Below, piece after piece: positions 1 to 8,813 of a stretch of DNA of 45,757 bases. Positions within the stretch are counted from its first letter, which is position 1. Every line of letters begins with the position of its first letter. The notes beneath the pieces are model-generated. The model was not told the origin of the DNA and ran no database searches. It worked only from the letters and a program-made list of their open reading frames with translations. The translations under genes were made by a program, and so were the position numbers. The DNA comes from Spirochaetaceae bacterium (lineage in GTDB: Bacteria > Spirochaetota > Spirochaetia > Treponematales > Rectinemataceae), in NCBI GenBank assembly GCA_025355995.1, contig JANXYQ010000080.1, positions 1-45,757 of the forward strand, read 5' to 3'.

Positions 1-1055
1 GCCTCCTCGGCGCGAGCGAGCGCCGCCTCGCGCACCGCAGCCATCTCGGGGGCGCGGGCGGCGAGGCCGGCCGCGGCCGCCTCGCGCTCGGCCAAGGCCG
101 AGCAGCAAGCGCCTAGCTCCGCCTCGAGGGCCTCGCGCGCCGCGACCGCCGCCGTCGCGGGGGAAGCCCGCCGCGCCGCGGCGATACGCTCCGCGCGCTC
201 GGCGGCCTCCCCGGACCGGGCCTCGAGCGCCTCGAGGGCCTTGCGCGCGGCCCGCTCCCGGCCCGCGCGGAGCTCCGCCTCCTTGGCGCGGCCGAGGGCG
301 ATCTCGGCCGCGGAGAGCCTGCGAATCGCCTCGGCGCGCCCGGCCTCGAGGCCCCGCGCCTCCGCCTCGAGATCGCGCAACGCGTCGGCGGAAGCCTCCG
401 CCTCGGCCGCGCCGCCCAGCCGCGCGAGGGCCTCGTCGACGCGCCGCACGGCCGCGAGGGCATCCCTCGCCCCGTCCCTCGCGAGCGCGGCGACCGCGTC
501 GTGAGCGCGCACGGGGAAGAGCTTCTCCAGCACCTCGACGCGATCGCTCGATTTCATCTCGAGGAAGCGTTGGAACTCGCCCTGCGGGAGGAGGATGATC
601 TTCGAGAACTCGTCCTCGGTGAGGCCGATCCTCTCGCGGATCGCGGCGTCGACTTCGGTCAGCGAATTCGCGAGGAGCTTCCACTCCTTCCCCTCGCGCC
701 TATAGAAAGCCGCCTCGGGGCCGACCTCGGAATATTCGCTCTTGCCTCGCTTCGCCAGACGGCGGTAGGGAGGGCTACGGACGGCGCGGTATTCAGCGCC
801 CCCGAGGAAGAACTCGAACTCGACGATGGGCCGGTCGCCCGGCCGGGCGTAGTGCGACCAGAGCTGGCGCTCGAGCCCGCCCCTCGCTCCCGGGGCCTTC
901 CCGTATAGGGCGTAGGTCATCGCGTCGAAGAGGCTCGTCTTGCCCGAGCCCGTCTTCCCGCAGACGAGGAATACCTGGCCGAGCGAGGCGAAGTCCACCT
1001 CCGCCCTCTCGCGGTAGGGGCCGAAATTCTCGAGGAGGAGTCTAGAGGGCCTCAA
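1..1055 (-). CDS. sbcC: Exonuclease subunit SbcC (Rad50-like ATPase), N-terminal part, cut by the window edge
   Basis: ATPase subunit of the SbcCD DNA-end and hairpin nuclease; only about 351 N-terminal residues lie in the window. The protein begins MRPSRLLLENFGPYRE, the typical SbcC opening, and has a Walker A motif GKTGSGKT at about residues 33-40 and a Q-loop region (LLPQGEFQRFLEMKSSDR) near residue 150. Beyond about residue 190 it becomes an Ala/Glu/Arg-rich coiled-coil arm, which continues past position 1. The start is a TTG at 1055, chosen because no ATG fits and because the family's usual N-terminus begins exactly there. It overlaps the end of sbcD by 14 bp, so the two are probably translationally coupled. 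The signature motif, Walker B and zinc hook would lie outside the window. Confidence 0.93.
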   Translation of the reverse strand, partial: MRPSRLLLENFGPYRERAEVDFASLGQVFLVCGKTGSGKTSLFDAMTYALYGKAPGARGGLERQLWSHYARPGDRPIVEFEFFLGGAEYRAVRSPPYRRLAKRGKSEYSEVGPEAAFYRREGKEWKLLANSLTEVDAAIRERIGLTEDEFSKIILLPQGEFQRFLEMKSSDRVEVLEKLFPVRAHDAVAALARDGARDALAAVRRVDEALARLGGAAEAEASADALRDLEAEARGLEAGRAEAIRRLSAAEIALGRAKEAELRAGRERAARKALEALEARSGEAAERAERIAAARRASPATAAVAAREALEAELGACCSALAEREAAAAGLAARAPEMAAVREAALARAEE

Positions 1056-2289
1056 GCTCGGCCTCCCGGGCGAGGGTCGCGAAGAGGAGCGCGGTCTCCT
1101 CGTCGGGAGGGGCGCCCCTCATCTCGGCGTGGAAAAGGGCGAAGTCCTCGATGACCGACCTCGGTCCCCGGTCGCCGAAGGCCAGGCCGGCGGCCGCCTC
1201 GCCGTCGGAGGGCGCGGAGAGCTCGAAGGCGGCCTGCCGCACCGAGAGGAGGTTAGGGAAATTCGCGCGAAGGGGATCGGCCGGGTTGAGAACGGCCTCG
1301 ACATCCGTGAGCCTCGCCTCGACGTAATCGTCGCGATACCCCGGATAGGCTCCCGGCGCGGCGAGGACGGAAAAGGGCCCCTCGACACGGCGCATGGCGT
1401 GCAGCGGGACGAGGGGAAGGAGCCTCGCCTCGATGCCGCCGGGGGAGAGCTCGGCGAGGACGAAGCCCTTGGCGTCGGCCGCTTCCGAGAAGCCGTACGC
1501 GAGGGGCGATCCGGCGTAGCGGCCCGTCGCGCCGACGGATTGGAAGCGGTGCAGGTGGCCCAGGGCGACGTAGTCGAAGGCGGCGAAGGGCGCGGCGTCC
1601 ACCTGCTCGGCCAAGCCGACGAAGGCGCGCTCCGATTCCGAGGAGGCGCCGCCCGCGGCGAAGCAATGGGCCAGGAGCACGTTGTACGCGGGCCGGCTCC
1701 CCTCGCCCGAGCGATGGAGCCGCGGGACTATGCGGCGCATCGCCTCGGCGAACAGCTCGGCCTGGCCCCGGAGAAAGCCCGAGTCGCCCCCGGACCCGGG
1801 AGGGGGCTCGGCGGCGGCGAAGTCCAGCTCGCCCTGCGGCCCGGTCGAGGCGCTTTCCTCCCGCGGGCCGGCGAGCGATCCCGCCCCGAGGAAGGGCAGG
1901 GGCCAGATCGCAGCGCGCTCGCCGCCGCGCTCGACGATGACCGGATCGACGCAGAGCCGGCAGTCGGTCCTGATGTGCACTCCGGCCCTGCTCATGATCT
2001 GGTTGCCGAAGGAGAGCCTGGCGGCCGAGTCGTGGTTACCCGGTATGGCGACTATAACGAGGCCGGGATCAGCTCCTACCGCGCGGCTCAGGAAGGAGTC
2101 GAGGAGCCGCACGGCCTCGGGCGGGGGTATGCTCCGATCGTAGAGGTCCCCGGCGAGGAGGAGGGCGGCCGGCCTGTGCTCGGCCAGGAGCCCGAGCAGG
2201 CTCTCGAGCATGGCCTCCTGGTCGGGAGAGAGATCGCGCTCATGGAGGGTCTTGCCGAGGTGGAGGTCGGCCGCGTGGAGGATGCGCAT
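1042..2289 (-). CDS. sbcD: Exonuclease subunit SbcD (Mre11-like nuclease)
   Basis: Manganese-dependent nuclease subunit that with SbcC cleaves DNA hairpins and blocked ends during repair and replication. At 415 aa it has normal length. Metallophosphoesterase motifs are in order: DLHLGK with D8 and H10, GDLYDR with D48, GNHD at 84-87, a later LLAHCF histidine, and GHLH in the middle of the protein. An acidic stretch at about residues 140-175 is an insertion between the phosphoesterase motifs. The gene lies 10 bp after a small membrane-protein gene and overlaps sbcC, so the order in transcription is MATE, MATE, small membrane protein, sbcD, sbcC. Confidence 0.95.
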   Translation of the reverse strand: MRILHAADLHLGKTLHERDLSPDQEAMLESLLGLLAEHRPAALLLAGDLYDRSIPPPEAVRLLDSFLSRAVGADPGLVIVAIPGNHDSAARLSFGNQIMSRAGVHIRTDCRLCVDPVIVERGGERAAIWPLPFLGAGSLAGPREESASTGPQGELDFAAAEPPPGSGGDSGFLRGQAELFAEAMRRIVPRLHRSGEGSRPAYNVLLAHCFAAGGASSESERAFVGLAEQVDAAPFAAFDYVALGHLHRFQSVGATGRYAGSPLAYGFSEAADAKGFVLAELSPGGIEARLLPLVPLHAMRRVEGPFSVLAAPGAYPGYRDDYVEARLTDVEAVLNPADPLRANFPNLLSVRQAAFELSAPSDGEAAAGLAFGDRGPRSVIEDFALFHAEMRGAPPDEETALLFATLAREAELEAL

Positions 2290-2299
2290 GCGCTTGGGC

Positions 2300-2626
2300 T
2301 TACCTTACCAGGTGCACTTCGTCCGAGTTCTCGACGATGCAACAGCCGTCCCGGAAGTCGATAACGCGCACCTTGGCGCCCCTGGCGAAGGCCTGCGCGG
2401 GGTCCATCGCGCGGACCCGGAGGGGAAGGGGCTTCGAGCCGCGCTTCCGGAACTCGGCCCTGCCCTCCATGCCCGGCGCGATCGGCTCGGTGACGGTAGT
2501 CTCCTCGAGCAGGAGGCTTTCCGGCGCGGGCGAGGGGACGGCGTCCAGAGGCCGGAAGCGGCGTAGGACGAGGAAGGCCGCGAGTCCCGAGGCGAGGGCG
2601 ATAATTATGATGTATACCATGAGCAT
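2300..2626 (-). CDS. Small membrane-anchored protein with NfeD-like C-terminal domain
   Basis: A 108-aa protein. Residues 3-22 form one hydrophobic helix (VYIIIIALASGLAAFLVL) followed by a basic turn, so the N-terminus is membrane anchored. After a Pro/Glu-rich linker the C-terminal 60 residues have the alternating pattern GMEGRAEF...RVRAMDPAQ.FARGAKVRVIDFRDGCCIVE, which resembles the OB-fold at the end of NfeD-type proteins (turn, then G.KV.V....G..L.V). That resemblance is by eye and the function is unknown. It sits 18 bp after the first MATE gene and 10 bp before sbcD, so it is probably co-transcribed with both. NfeD proteins usually accompany stomatins, and none is present here. Confidence 0.7.
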   Translation of the reverse strand: MLMVYIIIIALASGLAAFLVLRRFRPLDAVPSPAPESLLLEETTVTEPIAPGMEGRAEFRKRGSKPLPLRVRAMDPAQAFARGAKVRVIDFRDGCCIVENSDEVHLVR

Positions 2627-2644
2627 TGCTCTTGCCCAAGTATA

Positions 2645-4000
2645 CTACGCCCCGGTCTCCAGCGCCACACGCTTCTTGACCTCGGCGAACATGCGCCGGC
2701 CGTACAGGGCCCCGACTATCCCGGTGAGGGCGTCGGAGAGCGGTCCGGCCCACAGCACCCCGTCGAAGCCGAGGATCGGCGGGAGGACGATCATCCCCGC
2801 GATGAAGGTTAGGCAGCGCATGATCATCGCGGTGGCCGCGGGCATGGAGCGGCCCGTCGATTGGAAATAGGAGACGGGGCCAAGCTCGAGGGGAATCAGG
2901 ATGAAGGCGCAGGCGAAGATGCGCAGCGCCCGGGCGCCGATGCCCTCGAGGGCGGGATCGCCGGAGAAGAGATGGACGAAAAAGGCGGGCGCCGTGACCA
3001 TGGCCAGCTCGGAGACGGCCGCGAGGACGAGCGTCCAGGCGAAGGTGAGCACGCTGATCCGCGCGATCCGGCGCCACTTGTCGGCCCCGAAGTTGTAGCC
3101 CCAGAGCGGCTGCGCCCCGGTGATGATGCCGAAGAGCGGGAAGCCGAGGAACTGGGCGACGGTGACTATTATCCCGACGACGGCGAGGCCCAGCTCGCCC
3201 CCGTAGGGCTTGACCGCCACGTTGGCGACTATGAAGGTCGCGCAGGTCAGGAGCTGGAATAGGAAGAGGGGCATGCCCACGCGGATCACGTGGAGGAGGC
3301 ACCTGGTTTCGGGGAGAAGGTAGCGCAGGCGGATCTTGAGCGCGCTCTTCTTCTGCTGCACGTAGGCGAGCGTCAGGGCAAGCGAGAAGGTCTGGGAGAT
3401 GGCGACCGCGAGCCCGGCTCCGCCCACCCCGAGGCCCAGCGCGAATATGAAGATCGGCGCCAGGATGGCGTTTACGAGCGTTCCGGCGAATTGGACCATG
3501 AAGCTGGACTTGGGCCGGCCCTCGGCCGCCAGGGCCGATCCCGCGGCCATCGCCGCGGCCTGGCCCGGAGAGCTCAGGAGTATCCAGCCCGTATAAGATT
3601 TGGCCTCGGCCATAATGGCGCCGGTCGCCCCGAAGGCCCGGAGTACGCTCTCGCAGGCCAGCCATATCGCGACCGAGGTCAATCCGGCGAGGATGAAGGC
3701 GGCGCCCGTCGACCGGGAGAGGTACTCCTCGGCCTTGGCCTTGTCGCCCTGACCGATCATCACGGAGGCGAGGGTTCTCGCCCCGGTCTGGAAGAGCACG
3801 CCGATGGCCAGGCTCCCGATCATGATCGGCCAGGCGGCGGTCACGGCGGCCATGCCGTTCACCCCCGTGCCCTGGCCGATGAAGATCCTGTCGACGACAT
3901 TATAGAGGGAGGAGACGAGGAGCCCGCCTATCGCCGGGAGGCTGAATTCCGCGAGAAGGCGGCCTACGGGCCGCGTGCCCATCGCTTCGGTGCTATCCAT
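2645..4000 (-). CDS. MATE family efflux transporter (downstream copy)
   Basis: Multidrug and toxic-compound extrusion transporter of the inner membrane, exchanging cationic drugs or metabolites for Na+ or H+. It is 451 aa, a normal MATE length, with about 12 hydrophobic segments in two homologous halves. The opening (GRPVGRLLAEF-type, SLPAI, then YNVVDRIFIGQGTG) is the classic MatE start and the motif P-L-[FW]-G-[IY]-x-x-G-x-Q-P-L-W-G-Y-N lies mid-protein. It is clearly paralogous to the neighbour at 4102-5493: the first about 40 residues are nearly identical and the mid-protein motif is shared. The two were probably made by tandem duplication, with this copy second in transcription order. 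The substrate cannot be told from the sequence. Confidence 0.93.
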   Translation of the reverse strand: MDSTEAMGTRPVGRLLAEFSLPAIGGLLVSSLYNVVDRIFIGQGTGVNGMAAVTAAWPIMIGSLAIGVLFQTGARTLASVMIGQGDKAKAEEYLSRSTGAAFILAGLTSVAIWLACESVLRAFGATGAIMAEAKSYTGWILLSSPGQAAAMAAGSALAAEGRPKSSFMVQFAGTLVNAILAPIFIFALGLGVGGAGLAVAISQTFSLALTLAYVQQKKSALKIRLRYLLPETRCLLHVIRVGMPLFLFQLLTCATFIVANVAVKPYGGELGLAVVGIIVTVAQFLGFPLFGIITGAQPLWGYNFGADKWRRIARISVLTFAWTLVLAAVSELAMVTAPAFFVHLFSGDPALEGIGARALRIFACAFILIPLELGPVSYFQSTGRSMPAATAMIMRCLTFIAGMIVLPPILGFDGVLWAGPLSDALTGIVGALYGRRMFAEVKKRVALETGA

Positions 4001-4101
4001 GGATGCCTAAGTATAGCGCCGGCCGATTGCCTAAACTATCCCGAGACGGGCGACCGTATATGAACAAACGATGAAATCGACTCGGGTTTTCCCACGCCCT
4101 C

Positions 4102-5493
4102 CTATGCGCTGGCAAGCTCGGCCGCCCTCTCCGGGATCGAGCCCAGCGATTCCTTGAGGGACTCGCGGGAAAGCTCGGAGCGGAGCCTCAAGGAATAGCC
4201 GAGGCCGATCGCGCCGGTCGCGAGGTCGGAGAGCGGGCCGGAGAGGAGCACCCCCGTAAGGCCCAGGAACGAGGGAAGGACGAGCATGCCCGCCATCATC
4301 ACGAGGTTGCGGGAGACCATGAGGATTCCCGCGGGCAGCGGCCTCCCGGTCGACTGGAAGTAGCTCGCCGGCACCGTCTCCAGCGGGAAGAGAATGAAGG
4401 CCGCGAGGAAGACCGCCAAGCCCTTGGAGCCCAGGGCGATGAAGGAGGGGTCGGTCGAGAAGAGCCGGATGAAGAAGCCGGGGGCGGCGACCATGGCCAG
4501 CTCGGAGAGAGCCGCGAGGGCGAAGGTCCACGCGAAGACCAGCATGCTGATCCTGCGCATCCTGGCCCACTTCCTCGCGCCGTAATTGTATCCCCAGAGC
4601 GCCTGGGCTCCGTTGGTGATCCCGAAGAGGGGGAAGCCGAGGACGTTCGCCACGGTGTTCACGATGCCGATGACGGCCAGGCCGACCTCTCCCCCGAAGG
4701 GCCGGATCGCGACATTCGCGACCACCATGGTCGCGCAGCCGAGGAGCTGGACGAGGAAGATGGGGAGGCCGATTTTCGCGACCTCGCCGAGCGCCCGGCC
4801 GACAGGGAGGAAGCAGGCGGGGCGAAGCCTGAGTAGGCTTTTCTTGCCGAAGACGAGGGCCAGCGTTATGGCCAAGGAGGTTATTTCGGATATGGCTACC
4901 GCCAGGCCGGCGCCGGCGACGCCCTGCTTGAGGCCGAAGATGAAGAGCGGCGCGAGGGCGGCGTTGACCGCGGTTCCGATGAGCATGACGGCGAGGGAGG
5001 AGCGCGGCCTTCCCTGAGCCTGGAGGGAGGAGGCGGCGGCCATCTGGGCAGCCTGGAAGGGAGCTCCGATCAGCACCCAGCCGAGATAGGCCTTCGCCTC
5101 GCTCAGGATTCCGCTCGTGGCCCCGAAGAGCCGGAGCAGGGGATCGGCGGCGAGGAAGCAGGCGAGGGAGGAGAGCGCCGCGAGGATGAAGGCCGCGCCG
5201 GCGGCGCGGGAAATGTACTCCTCGGCCTTGTCGCGCTCGCCCCTGCCCATGGAGACGGCGGCGAGGCTCCTCGCTCCGGTCGAGTAGAGCAGGCCTATGG
5301 CCATGCCGACTATCATGACGGGGAAGGCGGCCGTGACGGCGGCTATGCCGCCGACCCCCGCCCCGTGCCCGATGAAAATCCTGTCGACCAGGCTGTAGAG
5401 GGCGGAGACGAACATGCCGGCCATTGCGGGAAGGCTGAATTCCGCGAGGAGGCGCCCGACGGGCCGTTGGCCCATCGCTTCTGCTTTATCCAT
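4102..5493 (-). CDS. MATE family efflux transporter (upstream copy)
   Basis: Second MATE transporter, 463 aa, with about 12 membrane segments. It starts MDKAEAMGQRPVGRLLAEF, almost the same as its neighbour, and has YSLVDRIFIGHGAG and GITNGAQALWGYNYGARKW as MatE signatures. It is first in the minus-strand run, separated by 101 bp from the next copy. The divergent region to the aldo/keto reductase holds a possible promoter. Two adjacent, diverged copies suggest subfunctionalised export or a heterodimer-like division of labour, but that is inference because MATE proteins normally act as monomers. Confidence 0.93.
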   Translation of the reverse strand: MDKAEAMGQRPVGRLLAEFSLPAMAGMFVSALYSLVDRIFIGHGAGVGGIAAVTAAFPVMIVGMAIGLLYSTGARSLAAVSMGRGERDKAEEYISRAAGAAFILAALSSLACFLAADPLLRLFGATSGILSEAKAYLGWVLIGAPFQAAQMAAASSLQAQGRPRSSLAVMLIGTAVNAALAPLFIFGLKQGVAGAGLAVAISEITSLAITLALVFGKKSLLRLRPACFLPVGRALGEVAKIGLPIFLVQLLGCATMVVANVAIRPFGGEVGLAVIGIVNTVANVLGFPLFGITNGAQALWGYNYGARKWARMRRISMLVFAWTFALAALSELAMVAAPGFFIRLFSTDPSFIALGSKGLAVFLAAFILFPLETVPASYFQSTGRPLPAGILMVSRNLVMMAGMLVLPSFLGLTGVLLSGPLSDLATGAIGLGYSLRLRSELSRESLKESLGSIPERAAELASA

Positions 5494-5635
5494 TATCGAG
5501 CTCCGTACGGCGACGGATCCATCCGGGAGGGACTACCGGGCGTTCGCCGAGATCGGCGGCCCGCGATCGTCCTTGGGCGTCTCGCCCGGCGGCCACGATG
5601 GCCGCTTTCCGGACCGAAGCATCGGCTACTTGCGA

Positions 5636-5665
5636 AAAGTAACTAATTCGCCTCGGCCGAGTCAA
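5636..5665 (-). promoter_or_regulatory. Possible promoter for the MATE-MATE-sbcDC run
   Basis: Read on the minus strand: TTGACT, 18 bp, TACTTT, in the divergent gap of about 200 bp upstream of the first MATE gene. The -35 is good and the -10 is mediocre. It would give a leader of about 135 nt. The rest of the gap (5494-5635) shows no gene and no clear structure. Confidence 0.33.
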
Positions 5666-5693
5666 GTCGAGCGGGTTTTAGTATTATATGAGG

Positions 5694-6677
5694 ATGGAAT
5701 ACAGAAGGCTTGGAAGCGCGGGACTGAAGGTCTCCGCATTGTCCCTAGGTTCTTGGGTCACCTACGGTCCGCAGGTGAACGTAGACTCGGCCGCGGCGAT
5801 GATAAAAGCGGCCTACGACAGGGGCGTCAACTTCTTAGACAACGCCGAGGCCTACGCTGCCGGCAAGTCCGAGGAGATCATGGGCGCCGCCCTGCGCAAG
5901 CTGGGGCTCAGGCGCGAGAGCTACATCGTCTCGAGCAAATTCTTCTGGGGCTTGAACGACGGGCCGAACCAGAAGAACACCCTCAACCGCAAGTACCTGA
6001 TGCAGGCCGTCGACGGCTCCCTCAAGCGATTCGGGCTCGATTTCATCGACCTCGCATTCTGCCATAGGCCCGACCCCGAGACGCCGATCGAGGAAGTGGT
6101 CTGGGCGATGAGCGACGTGATCGCCTCGGGCAAGGCGCTGTATTGGGGCACCTCGATGTGGAGCGCCGAGCAGATCCGCGAGGCCTGGGAGATAGCCGAC
6201 AGGCGGAACCTCCGCAAGCCCCAGATGGAACAGCCCCAGTACAACCTCCTCGACCGCGACAAGGTCGAGAAGGAGTACGCGCGGCTCTACGAGGGCATCG
6301 GCCTCGGCCTCACGACGTGGAGCCCCCTCGCCTCCGGAGTCCTCTCCGCGAAGTACGCGAAGGGCGTGCCCGCCGGCTCCCGGCTCTCGCTGCCCGGCTA
6401 CGAGCGGCTCAAGGGCATGGTCCTCAAGCCCGAATCGGTGAAGGCGGCCAGCGACGTCGCCGCCCTCGCCGCCGAGATCGGCGCTACCGCCTCCCAGCTC
6501 GCGATAGCCTGGTGCGCCCGCGACGAGCGGGTGAGCACGGTCATCACCGGGGCCAGCCGGCCCGAGCAGCTCGAGGAGAACCTCAAGTCCCTCGATTTCC
6601 TACCCAAGCTCAGTCCCGAATTCCTCGCCCGCGTCGACGAGGCGGTCAAGCCCGCGATGGGCATCGTCGCTGATTAG
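5694..6677 (+). CDS. Aldo/keto reductase (Kv-beta/YghZ-like)
   Basis: NAD(P)H-dependent aldo/keto reductase, 327 aa, a single TIM barrel. The catalytic tetrad is visible: D49 and Y54 in FLDNAEAY, K82 in VSSKFFW, and H124 in CHRPDPETP. The MEYRRLG..GLKVS opening, the HRPDP motif, and the cofactor-binding tail [18 protein letters not shown] are typical of the AKR branch related to potassium-channel beta subunits. The start at ATG 5694 is preferred over ATG 5688 because family members begin M-[EQ]-Y-R-x-L-G; the earlier start would add only MR. No Shine-Dalgarno is present, and a TATTAT sits 6 nt before ATG 5694. The substrate is unknown. The next gene follows after 40 bp but has its own promoter-like sequence. 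Confidence 0.93.
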   Translation: MEYRRLGSAGLKVSALSLGSWVTYGPQVNVDSAAAMIKAAYDRGVNFLDNAEAYAAGKSEEIMGAALRKLGLRRESYIVSSKFFWGLNDGPNQKNTLNRKYLMQAVDGSLKRFGLDFIDLAFCHRPDPETPIEEVVWAMSDVIASGKALYWGTSMWSAEQIREAWEIADRRNLRKPQMEQPQYNLLDRDKVEKEYARLYEGIGLGLTTWSPLASGVLSAKYAKGVPAGSRLSLPGYERLKGMVLKPESVKAASDVAALAAEIGATASQLAIAWCARDERVSTVITGASRPEQLEENLKSLDFLPKLSPEFLARVDEAVKPAMGIVAD

Positions 6678-6681
6678 CTCC

Positions 6682-6711
6682 TTGCCTCTCCCCATGCCCC
6701 GGGCGTAGGCT
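6682..6711 (+). promoter_or_regulatory. Candidate promoter for the DUF4838 gene, near-leaderless
   Basis: TTGCCT, 18 bp, TAGGCT, ending 6 nt before the ATG at 6718. The start codon has no Shine-Dalgarno, so a transcript beginning at or next to the ATG is plausible. The same arrangement recurs at several other genes in the window. Confidence 0.45.
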
Positions 6712-6717
6712 CGGGGT

Positions 6718-8802
6718 ATGGAACTCGATTTTTCCCGAGAGTGGCACATCATCGGCCCGCGCGGAGGGAGCGATGGCGGCGATCCGGCCGGCTTCGCAGC
6801 GCGGGAACTCTCCGAGATCCTGGGCAGGATGATAGGCCGCGGCTCGGCCGGCGGTCCCAAGAACGGCGACGGGAGCGAGGCCGAGCGCATCATCGTCCTG
6901 GACTCGGGCACCGACCGGGCCTCCCGCGGCTTCTCCTGGCGAGCCGCGAGCGACCGCGTCGAGATTTTCGGGGCTAACGGCGGAGCCCTCCTTCGCGGCG
7001 TCTACGACTTCCTGGCCTGCCTCGGGGCGCGTTGGGTGGAACCGGGCGAAAAGGGCGAGCGCCTCCCCCGCGGCGAAATCCTTCGGCTTTCCGAGTCGTC
7101 CCGCTCCTCCGAGGGCGAGGGCCTTCCGTCCACCCTGATACTCGGCCACGGCGTCCTCCTGGAGGGATGGGAGGACCGCCTCGCCTGGGCGGCCCGCGCG
7201 GGCTACTCGTCGGTCTTCGTCCACACCACTCCGGACGCCCTAGCGATGGGAGCCGCGCCGGAGAGCCTCTATGAATCCCTGCGCGCGGCGATCGGGCCCC
7301 TCGCGCGAAAGCTCGGCCTGGAATTGGAGCTGGGGGGACACGGCCTGTCCTCCCTCCTGCCGCGCTCGCTCTTCGAGAAGGAGCCGGGGCTTTTCAGGAT
7401 GAGGGAGGGCCGGCGCGATCCCGACCGCAATCTCTGCCCCTCGAGCGCCGAGGCGCTGGCGATAATCGCGGAAGCCTTCGCCGCCCGTGCGACCGCCCAC
7501 CCGGAAGTGGCGGTCTTCCACGCCTGGCCCGACGACCTACCGGGGGGCGGCTGGTGCTCCTGCCCGGCCTGCTCCGCCCTCTCGCCCGCCGCCCAATCCC
7601 TCAAGGTAGCCCGCGCACTCGCCGGAGCCTTATCGTCGGCGCGCACTAACGCCGCGCTCGCCTTCCTCGCCTATCACGATACGGAGGATACCGGCTCTTG
7701 TCTCGAGGGCGGCGAGAGACTGCCGCCCAACCTCGAGCTTCTCTGGGCTCCTCGCCTCCGCTGCTGGGGCTCTTCATTGAGCGAGGGCGGCGACGCGCTG
7801 AACGCCGCCTCCATCGCAGCCTTCCGCCGGACCGCCCGCGCCTGGCGCGCGGCTGGAGGGGGCAGGGTCTCGGTATTCGAATACTGGGAGGACGCCGTCC
7901 TCTTCAAGGGAGCGGTGCCGCCCCTGGTCTCGGTGATGGAAGGCGACCTCGCGGCGTACCGGGGGCCATCCCCCGAGGAGGGGGCGGACGCGGTGGGCAT
8001 CCTATGCGCCGGGGGCCGCGTTGCCCTCGGCCCCAGGCCCAACCTCGCCCTGCTTCCGGGCCTCGCCTCGAGGATTTCGTCGCGTGAGCTCCTCGCCGAC
8101 TGGGCCGGCGCCGCCTACGGCGCGGCGGCCGAGCCCATGCTCGAATACTGGCGCGAGCTCGAGGCGGCCTGGGCGATAGACCTCGACCTCGAGGAAGGCG
8201 AGACGGCCATCCACGTTCCCGACTCGCGCTCGCGCTACGCCGCGGACCCCCCCGCGGACTGGGGCGATCCCTGGACGGCGGGCGCCCCGCGCCTCGAAGC
8301 CAAGCGCGGCCGCTGCGAGGAGCTCTTCGACCACCTGCGCCGCGCCGAAGCGAGGCTCTCCGCGGCGCGGGCCTCGATAGAGCGATCTGAGGAGTCGGCG
8401 GACTCCCGGGAAGCCGCGGCGGTGCGCGGGGAGGCTTCCGAATACGCCATATCTGGGGCCGTGCTCGAGCTCGATTGCGCCCGGCTCTCGGCCTACCACG
8501 AGCTCGCCGCGGGGAACGCGCGAGCCGCGGCCGACATCGCCAACCTCGCCTTATCCGCATCGGGCGCCGTCCGCAAGGCCTTGAGATGCCTGCCCGACAA
8601 GCGGCAGCGCCGGGAAATCGGCCTGCTGATCACCCTTTATTACGATCTCAGGCTGAGGATGATCAGGCGGGCGAACGCGAGGAGCGGCCTCCGCCGCCTC
8701 ATGGACCTCTGGCTAACCGGCGCGCGGACCGGTCTCGCCGCGCTCGGGATAATGCGCGCATACGTACCCAAGGCTATTGCCCCGAGGCGCCCCAGGCGTT
8801 AG
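6718..8802 (+). CDS. DUF4838-type glycoside-hydrolase-like protein
   Basis: A 694-aa protein without signal peptide, so probably cytoplasmic. The first about 130 residues resemble the alpha-glucuronidase/hexosaminidase-type N-terminal domain (GANGGALLRGVYDFLACLGARWVEPGE). The middle, about residues 210-350, has DUF4838 hallmarks: a W-x-D-D/G motif followed by a cysteine pair (HAWPDDLPGGGWCSCPACS), then LAFLAYHDT and a WAPRLRCWG strand. DUF4838 proteins are thought to be carbohydrate-active, but no substrate can be assigned. The C-terminal 200 residues are helical and Arg/Ala/Glu-rich. The PilZ gene follows after 11 bp, so they are probably co-transcribed. Confidence 0.75.
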   Translation: MELDFSREWHIIGPRGGSDGGDPAGFAARELSEILGRMIGRGSAGGPKNGDGSEAERIIVLDSGTDRASRGFSWRAASDRVEIFGANGGALLRGVYDFLACLGARWVEPGEKGERLPRGEILRLSESSRSSEGEGLPSTLILGHGVLLEGWEDRLAWAARAGYSSVFVHTTPDALAMGAAPESLYESLRAAIGPLARKLGLELELGGHGLSSLLPRSLFEKEPGLFRMREGRRDPDRNLCPSSAEALAIIAEAFAARATAHPEVAVFHAWPDDLPGGGWCSCPACSALSPAAQSLKVARALAGALSSARTNAALAFLAYHDTEDTGSCLEGGERLPPNLELLWAPRLRCWGSSLSEGGDALNAASIAAFRRTARAWRAAGGGRVSVFEYWEDAVLFKGAVPPLVSVMEGDLAAYRGPSPEEGADAVGILCAGGRVALGPRPNLALLPGLASRISSRELLADWAGAAYGAAAEPMLEYWRELEAAWAIDLDLEEGETAIHVPDSRSRYAADPPADWGDPWTAGAPRLEAKRGRCEELFDHLRRAEARLSAARASIERSEESADSREAAAVRGEASEYAISGAVLELDCARLSAYHELAAGNARAAADIANLALSASGAVRKALRCLPDKRQRREIGLLITLYYDLRLRMIRRANARSGLRRLMDLWLTGARTGLAALGIMRAYVPKAIAPRRPRR

Positions 8803-8813
8803 GGTGAAATCAG

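Noticed and set aside
1129-2364. Long plus-strand open frame (411 codons) opposite sbcD
   Set aside because: Low-complexity Gly/Glu/Arg product, no family motif, antisense to a clear sbcD; a by-product of high GC and codon bias.
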